DNA of 64,000 bases from Trogon surrucura (taxonomy: Eukaryota > Chordata > Aves > Trogoniformes > Trogonidae), in the NCBI GenBank assembly GCA_020746105.1, contig CM036631.1, positions 14,729,058 to 14,793,057 on the forward strand, read 5' to 3'. Below are positions 53,901-62,900 of this stretch, piece after piece; positions within the stretch are counted from its first letter, which is position 1; each line of letters begins with the position of its first letter. The notes under the pieces are model-generated. The model made no database searches and was not told the origin of the DNA. It saw nothing but the letters and a program-made list of their open reading frames with translations. Both the position numbers and the translations under genes were made by a program.

Positions 53901-56900
53901 ACTCAAGAGTTGCTTTAGCGAGGTTTCTTTTCTGTAAGTCTTCTCCATCAAAAAGAAAAAGGCAGTGATTTTCATGATAAAAACCCTTAAAGGCTTCCTC
54001 TTTAACAGCGTGCCCACCTGCAGCTTTCACGCTGCTGTGACTGGCTGGGGTGTGATGATTAGAGCTCACCGCACTATTAGGATCACTGGATGGATGTAAT
54101 TAGAAAAAAAATAAAAAATGCTTTATCTCAATATTTTTGAGGGAGTAACTATCCCATCAGTACAAGGCTACTGAAATCATTCACATTTTGTGTAGCTAAA
54201 ACACAACTTTGTTTGGACTTACGGATGGAACTGTATGGAGGAAGGCAAACAATACCTTGAATCACACATACAAATATTTAAATAAGTTTGGGTGTCTGAC
54301 TTTCTTAGACCTCTTTGAAAATTGTATGCATCTTTCTGCCTGGAGCTGGGGATGTAACACATGCCCCGTGTCTTTTAGCTTACCTAGATAAAAAGGTTGG
54401 CTCCTAGCCCATCACTATTTCCCAGATAAATATTACTGTTGAAAAAAAGAGTAACAAAAATTAAGTTAACCCGGCCTGGCATTGATATGATATGAGATAT
54501 GAGATATGAGATATGAGATATGAGATATGAGATATGAGATATGAGATATGAGATATGAGATATGAGATGATATGATATGATACGATATGATAATAGGCTG
54601 CCAAGGGAAGTGATGGAGACACCATCCCTGGAGGTGTTCAAGCAAACATGTAGACGTGGCACTTTGGGACATGGTTTAGAAGTCATGATACCATTGACAG
54701 TTGGACTTGATGATCTTAGAGGTCTTTTCCAACCTTTATGATTCTATGATATGATACCTGATATGAAATTGCACCTGCTGAGACCTTTTGGAGGCAAGAC
54801 GCTGCAGATGTAAGACAGGGATGTGGAGCGTGGCCAGCGTCCCTCCCAAGACAAATCCCAGAGGCTGATGTGGTATTTTTTTGAGGTGGTAAAATGTCAA
54901 AATGATTGTTAAACTGTTGTTTCAGCTGCCACCTTTATGGAACACTGGAAGAGAAAACAGATGCGTCTCAACTACAGGTGGGACCTGACTGGGTTTGAAG
55001 AGGAGGAGGTTTGTCCCTTCAGTTCTGACTCTTTGACTTCCACTGTGGCGTAACTGATGGCTCCGCGCCCCGAGCCCATAGACGTTGCCTCATGGGGAAC
55101 TGCTCCTGAGGCAGTTACATCGCTTAGGAGAAAGGAAAATCTCTGTACATGAACTATTTGAGGTTTTTATAGTAAGGGTATGACTAGTACGTCTTGTTGC
55201 CATAGAAATGTAATTGTATAGCCACAAAATTGAATATATTTTTTTTTTGGAAGTGTGTAGTTGGGTCACGCCTAGCAGCGTAGGCACGGAATATACAGCT
55301 CATACCGTACTGCTGGGCTGATAGCAGGGTGCTGACAAGTAAGGACCTCATTCATCTCACGCTGCTCTAAATCAGAAATGAACGCATTGAAGTTGATAAA
55401 GTTACAGCGCTGTAAAAAAAAGAAAGCGCTGAAAAATTCCTATTAACTTTAACGATGCAGGATCAGGCTCTGACTTGGAATATGTTTAAGAAAATATTGC
55501 CAGACGTGTGGGCTTGGGACATTGGGAGGGACATGGTGTGGAGGTGTGGGGTTTGGGTTGGGTTTTTTTTATTTGCTAAAAAAAATAATATTTCTAGCCA
55601 GGTTTATACAAAATATACGAAACGGTGTGAGGGGCAAAAGGGCCAAATTTGCATGAAGTTTTAGAAGGAAAGGGAGAGAAAATCCTCAGCCAGCTGAGAA
55701 GCTGTATCCCACCTTTTTATTTTTAATTTTGTTACCTTACAAAAAGAGGAAAATGTCTTCCTACACCATAGGGCAGCCCCAGCTTTTTTATTTTTTACCT
55801 TTTTTTTAAAGTTGTCATTATTAAAAGAAGTATAACCGCCCTTGCCACATCACTCGATGTTCTAAATAGATACGCAACAAATCTTGCTCACGTGAAAACA
55901 AAAACCTGGGTTTAACAGCTTGACGAGCCTGGCACAATTATTGTTCCCCTCGCGCCCCGAATTTTTTCAGCTTGAATTATCTCCTCTTAATATGTTTATC
56001 TCCTCCGTAATATATTTAGGCGCTGCTATGCCAGCAGCCCCTATGCCGTGCGCTTTGCTAGATCATACCTATTTTACTGGGAGAGAATAAAGGGATTTAT
56101 TTCCTGGAGGCTGCGCCGCTCTTTTATTTTTGGTAACTCGTTGTTAGCACACATGAAAGTAGAAAGGATTAAGTGTATCTTTCCAACGTCTATCCCCTTC
56201 ATGTCGGAGTTCAGAGCTCTCGCACAGCTAAAACAGCAACTCTTGATAAAGTATATTTTATTCTTTGTTTTGTGTAGTCCGTGCTAGACAATACAGTTGT
56301 GGGTTTAGCAAGGAATTTAAGCCCCTTCCTATTTCTCATTTGGGTGAAACTTAAACTAGTGTCACGTTGCAGAGTCAGGGTTTCAAAGGAAATATTAAAG
56401 CCCCAAGTGTCTCATCCTGTGGTGTTTCTAGGAACACCTAGTTCACACAGTACTAAGAGTAATGTTAATAAATGGCATAGAACATGAGTAGACTGATTGT
56501 CTCTGGTAGTGTCTAGCTGTACCTGTGTTTGCTTCATGTAATTTAAAAAATATAAATCCAATATGATCTGCAACAATTAAGTAATCAAATTTTTATATTT
56601 TTGTTCTTTTTTTTTTTTTTCTTGTTTTTGTGGGTTTTTTTCTGGTTCCCTGAAGGAGGCAGTCAAGGTTTGGAAAACTTTTTTTTTTTTTTTACAATTC
56701 CTCCTACCTTCTTTATTACATGCCCACTGCTGAATGCCATCTTTTGATCTCCACCTCTTCTTTTTCGAGCATCAGATTTTCTTTAGATCTCCCACTGATT
56801 CTTTTGCCTTCACGCCTTCCCCCTCTCCACTTGTTCCAACTTTTTTCAACTCCGTTCTGTTTCCCATCCGATGCATAAATACTGTGAATTCTGAATCCTT

Positions 56901-59900
56901 TGTGAATGCATAATTACTGTGAATCCATGAATATTTCTTGAAATTTTGGCTGTCTCTTACTTCTGAGAGTTTCCTGCACTCTCTCCTTCATGCACACGGG
57001 TAATCCATGGGTTTTGTCCGAGACGTGATTAGGGCAAGACCCCAAATGACAGTTTTCTGGGATCCCAAAGCCAAGTATTTTGCATATTGACAGCAGATAA
57101 CTGTTTCCCTCGTGAGGGTCACTGAAATTACAGTCTGATGACATGCAAAGTCTAATTTATAGCAAAAATAGGTAATTAATACCCAAGCCTAATGTCAATT
57201 GGTGTGAGCCAAGTTGTGCCATATACTCCTATGTATTAAATTTAATCTACAGGGTGTTGCACGGGGGTGTTTGACAGTGAGTCCAGATCATTCTGCAGTT
57301 GCTGCTGTAGAACTGTGAATGATATGGGATTTCACTGGGTTTTTTTAAGTATAGTCGACTGTCGGTTGAAGTGAATGACGTTCTGAGTGAATTAGCAGTT
57401 AGAAAACTCAGAAACGATCAGGAAATCCACCTGCAAACAGTTCACATGTAGCTGATATAGAAAATAATTTTTTTTTTTGTTTTATTAAATGTGACTTGTT
57501 CCACAGGATCATCCCAGAGCAGAATATGAAGCTAAAGTTTTAGAAAAATCACTGAGAAGAGAACACAAACATAAAGAGGTATGGTTAAAAAATATTCATC
57601 TGTTTCACTTCTAAAAGACTTTGAAAAAAAAGAAGGTCATTGTAGCAAGCACTGACCCAAGACTAAGAAATAGGTAAAAAATAGTCACTGCACGTTGTGG
57701 TTAAACTCCAGATGTCTTCAGTCCCAGCATACACGGGGGACTGGGTGTGCACCAGTGCACGAGAGCTGATTAAGTCGAGAAATGTCTTTAATAATTAGGT
57801 ACAGGAGTGTGCTCTAGGGAAGCTAATTGAGCTTCTGCTTGATTAAACTGTAACAAAACATCTTAGTCCGTGCTAGTCTTACACTAACACTTCTCAGGGG
57901 AGGTTCTCTTGCTGGACTTCGTCAATAAAAATATTACTGGAGCATTAATGAAGAGTACTAACCCCAATTTCCTTGCCGAACTGCAGCTTTGATAGGAGCT
58001 TTCAGCCTTTTAAAAACATAGCTTCCCTTTTCTTCCGTTTTATTCTCACTTCTGCTTTTAACGTGTTTTTTTACGTCGCCATGAAAATGATGTAAAACAT
58101 CCCCGGCACCTGTTAAAGGATGTTACGAAGCTGGGGATGGTGTGTAGCCATTGACAGGGTGATGTAAGAGGTTGAGCAATACTGTGCGCACAAAAATCAC
58201 TTGCAGAAAAGAAAGAATTTGAGTTGCTACCTTCTTATGTGCTGGATGTTGGAATACAGACTTCACCATATTCCGCATATTCTGCGACGCGCTGTACCTC
58301 TCGGTATATTAGGAATTGAGATATTAAATGATGAAGCCCGTAGCGTAATCAGGCAATTAATGAATGGTGGCCTCAGAATATCAGAGAGTATGAAAGTTGA
58401 GCAATTACGAGAGGATTTTTTATTTTTTTTCTTAGCCCAACTATTTATAACTTTTTGGGCTGTGTTCAATTTGGATGTTACTAATTTGGGAAACGTGAGA
58501 AAAGGAGGTTTTTTTTTTCTGAAAGACTCTGTAATTATCTTTCATTGGTATCTAGAGTGTTAAAGTTCAAATTCAGCATTTGTAAGGCAACTTGGAAATT
58601 TTCTTCAAGAAAAAATATCTAAAGCTAAACAAGAAATCAATCCTTTTTTTCAAGAGTAGTCCAATTAAAAAAAAAAAATTTCTTTAAAGGAAAAACATAT
58701 TGGATGTTCTTTATACATGATAAAGGAAAACGAAGGGCATAGTCCTAAATTAGAAGGGGAATATCCTTTGCAGGATCGCTTGATCTACCCTGGGATTTGG
58801 AGCAAGAGTTTGTGTTTTGTTGTCATTATGTTCTATTAACCTAAAGCTGAAACACAAAATTTTAAGCAGACTAATAGAATATTCACTTGTGGCTAAGCTG
58901 CTATGTACGCTGAGTCAGTAGAGAATATATAGATTAATTTAGCAGTGCTTTGTAATGCTGTGTTGCCCGATCCTTTTTTTGTTTCCTTTGACTGCCATCA
59001 GAAGCATCGGTATTTTCCAGAAGAGACAGCAAACAAATGGAGACAAAGAGTTAAGACAGTCATGGCTGGGGTGAAATTGGTTCTTTTTATTCAAACTTAT
59101 GGAGAAACTCAAATTATGAGTAATTATGGAAGACACGAATCAATTTGTTTTTGGCTGTTGAACCCTTGTTTAATATTCACGTTCAGTTCTGGGTTTCTTC
59201 CCCCTTCTCCCCTTGTTCCTTCAGCACTTTTGGGGACACTGTTTCTGTGCGTTGGGAATGGCACTGCATGGCTAATCTTAGATTTACCAACCTGGACTGA
59301 CGTTACGTTTTTGTAGTGGAGCATGGGCCGTGTGTTGGAAGAGTTGCTTGAACTTCCCTGAGACAACGTGCATGTCATAAAAATAGAATTTGAGTAACAT
59401 TTTTTTTTTATGTTATCACATGTGCGCCGTCTTCCGTAATGTTCTTTTTGTTGTTTTATTATTTTCTGGTGTTTAGAAACAATTCCCGGCGTCAAAACCT
59501 GAAAGAGTCTAGATGAGCAATACTGTTGTAAATGAGATTTTCATACCCAAATTGAAGCAATGGCCTGAATTGATTTGGTTTAGGGTATCCTATAAAGAGT
59601 TATTATACGTGTGCATCTTAATGCCTCTTGGCGTGGTCCGTTAAATACCGCGTGGACAGTCAAGTAGTTAAAAATCGCTCATATTGAAGGGATTTCAAGT
59701 CTTCTCACACACCAGAACAAGATCTCCCCTGTCAACCGTGCGTTCGTCTTGGAGTTACTCGCCAGCGAGCTTGATCTGTATTTCAGCAGAGCCAGTCGTG
59801 CAACAAAGCTGCAGCTCTTAATCGGGCAGGGAGAGGGGAAGAAGGAGAATTTTGAGCATTTTTCTGGGGAAAAGCAAAAGAAAATATTTAACAAGAAGAG

Positions 59901-62900
59901 GGATCTTACTCACGGCTCATGACAGCCTATTTGCACGTTTCCTTCAAAAAGTACACAAAAAAAATCTGGGTGATTTATACTGGCAGTGCAGGCGCTTGAC
60001 CAGTTTGAACCTAGATACGGAGTAAACAATCTGCCCGTGTGGAATTGTAACTGTAAACACCGTGTCTTTGCATCTGCTAACTCGGTGTGGATTTGCCAGC
60101 CCTTCCCTCCCCTCCTTCCCCCTTTGTCACGTGTGCAAAACCACACGCTCTACCTTTATTAAGCGTATCCTTTTCTTTTCTCCCCACATTTTAGACAGAT
60201 AAAGAAAAGCTGACGTGGAAGGATCGTTTTCCGGCCTATTTAACCAATTTTGTTGGCATTATCTTCATGGTAAGCATCACCTGGCAAAACCTGGAATATG
60301 TGTTACCGAGTCAATGCGCAGAAGAGAAGCGATGGAAATGTTAGTGGAACCATGACAGACTTTATCAGATTGATGTAGTTTGCAGTGGCTTTTCCCCAGT
60401 GAAAAAAAAAAAAAAAAAATCAAGCATTTTATTGGTTTATAAGCAAAAATCTTTTCAGAAGCTTGAATTTCCGCTTTATTGTCTCCTTCCAATAAAGAAA
60501 TAAGAAATAGGGCAGGGGAAAAATGAGAGCATGGAAATAAAAGTCGTCACCACCACTGATGGGACGAACTTTAAAAGGACAGCGAGTCCTCTCAGAAAGC
60601 GAGTCAGGAGGCAGAGAACGGCCTCATTTCTAGACCAAACTTTTTGGAAAGAAATAATGTGGCCAGTTGCAATCCTGGCTGCAAAGATATTTAATAAATC
60701 AGTCAGATTTGGGGCTACACCATAGAACAGAAGAATTGCAAACAGAGCACTTAAGAACAAGGTAAAATAATGATGAGAGCAGCCTTTTTTTTTCCATTTG
60801 CTGATAAAGCATCAGCATTTAAAACAAATTTTGAAGGAAATAATAATAATAATTCAAGACGTGGAACAGATTGGCAGATTGATAAAAAAAGCAGAAACCC
60901 TTTCCGAAGGTAGAACATGCCAGAGTAACTCGGTTCATTTGGGTTTTTTGGGGAGAGGGATCCTGTTTGGGGGATTGTTTATTTTTAATATTTGTGTTTT
61001 CAGAGAATGGAAATGCAGTAAATCCAATCTTCTCAGCCAAATAATCAGTACCTTACAAAGAATCACATTTTTTAAATTATTCCTCTATTTAAGCAGCAAA
61101 AAATTGAGGAAGATTTTGTGCACTGATGCGTTGCCAGGAAGCGCGTTGATTTAACCAGATTTAATTTTAGTTTGGGATTATGACAGCATAGCGAGCCTGA
61201 GCAAGGTATTTCAAGGCTTGTGCACAGACATAAGCTGAAATATTCCTCTCTGCTTCAATGCTGCCTTTCTTTTATAATAAAGGAAACCCCATGTATATAT
61301 GCTGTTAGGGACTGAAAGGAAGCCTACCAGTAGTTTTAATACAAGCAAATAATTTATATTTAGGTGCCTTTAAGAAAAACTTTCTGCAAGGGATTGGTCA
61401 TTGCATCAATTTTTTCACCTGCTGATCAAATGACAGCAAAAGAGGATTTTTTTTCCTCACAATTCATCGAAGTGATCGGGATCTGCAACACGAAACTGGG
61501 TGGGTTTGGGATGTGGCCCAGAGCTCCCATTTATAAAGTCATTTTTAAGCTCCAAGCGAAGTATTTGCGATTAAATCTTTCAGGAGAGGTTGTGCTATTC
61601 TTCCTCGCAGGTCGGGCTGACGTTCGCTATAGTGTTTGGAGTCATCATATACAGAATCTCGACGGCAGCGGCGCTGGCCATCAGCTCAACTCCCTCGGGC
61701 AGGTCAAGCGTTAGGGTCACCGTCACTGCCACCGCGGTCATTATCAATTTGGTCGTCATCATCATCCTGGATGAAGTCTACGGTTGCATCGCGAGGTGGT
61801 TAACTCAGATCGGTAGGTTTAAACCCTCAACTGATACTTCTTATTAAATGAGAGGACCCAAACGAGTGGCTTTCATGATTAACCTCCAAGTGGCTCAAAG
61901 CGTGACTCTTTTCTGCCGGCTTTTAACTGGCAGGTTGAGAAATGCAAAATTGTTGAGGGTAAAAAAAAGCCACTGTAGAAAAAAATTTTTTTAATCCTTT
62001 CCAAAAAGCATCAGTGACAAAAAGTTCAGAAATCTTTTCAAATGATTGTCATGGAGGTCAGCCAGATATGGAATGAAGCTGGAATTACTGTGTAACACAC
62101 CTCAACAGTGGGATCCTCAGCAGATTAACCACTGACCTCAGTGAGGCTGTATTTCTTTAATATATATATTGTTATAAATATATACCTCTGTGTAAAAGGT
62201 GGCTGATCTTTTCCAGTGTCCATACTTGTAAGATCTTGAAATGTTCAGGTAAGATAACTCCTTAACGTTTCTTACCCATGTCACATTGGTTCCAGAGGTG
62301 CCAAAAACTGACAAGAATTTTGAGGAGCGGCTGATTTTTAAGGCTTTCCTGCTGAAATTTGTCAATGCCTACACACCCATTTTCTACGTCGCTTTCTTCA
62401 AAGGCCGGTGAGTGATGCAAAAGGCTGTTTCGGGTTTTACCTCGTTGCTTATGAGACACCTGTAGCTGAACTAAGACAATGAAGTAACTCTGGTTGAAAA
62501 AGTCCTCAGTGTTGACCTAAAAACTCTGCAGCCTCAGGGGATAAAGCAGGGAGTGGTACTCCGCCCTTTCAACTTTGTTTAAAACCATTTTGTTAGGATA
62601 GCTTCGTATATTCAGGTGCAATCCCCCAACAAGATATTGTCTATTTACCACTCTTAGCTTTATATCACAGCAAGCATCATCTCTCGTTGCAACCACCATG
62701 CAAGCACAAAGCTAAAAGAAATGCTCTGCCTGGCACATTCCAGCTAATGCAACAGGAACGAAGATTTTGCCTTAGAGGATTTCTGCCTGTAACACAGCAG
62801 AACACAGAACTTCAAGTTTTACTGAGTTGTTTACACAGTAAACAGGACTTACCCTTAAAACAAACGCAGAGAGAACTATTCATGTTTTCAGGTGATCCCA

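Larger units (their letters stand above)
51153..54925 (+). other. ANO1: ANO1 intron splitting Ala418, with repeats and a CpG-rich patch
   Basis: The longest intron resolved (3.8 kb), phase 1. Holds an A20 run (51445-51464), a CpG-dense patch (about 53340-53480), a 7-bp tandem array (54484-54592) and a CR1 tail (54593-54750). No extra exon found. Confidence 0.85.

Noticed and set aside
54384-54686. Repetitive protein (ISYLISH repeats) on the - strand
   Set aside because: It is a translation of the 7-bp tandem array plus the CR1 tail; no coding evidence.
58201-58563. 120-codon frame between ANO1 exons
   Set aside because: Intronic, no domain, and not phase-compatible with a cassette exon that I can define.
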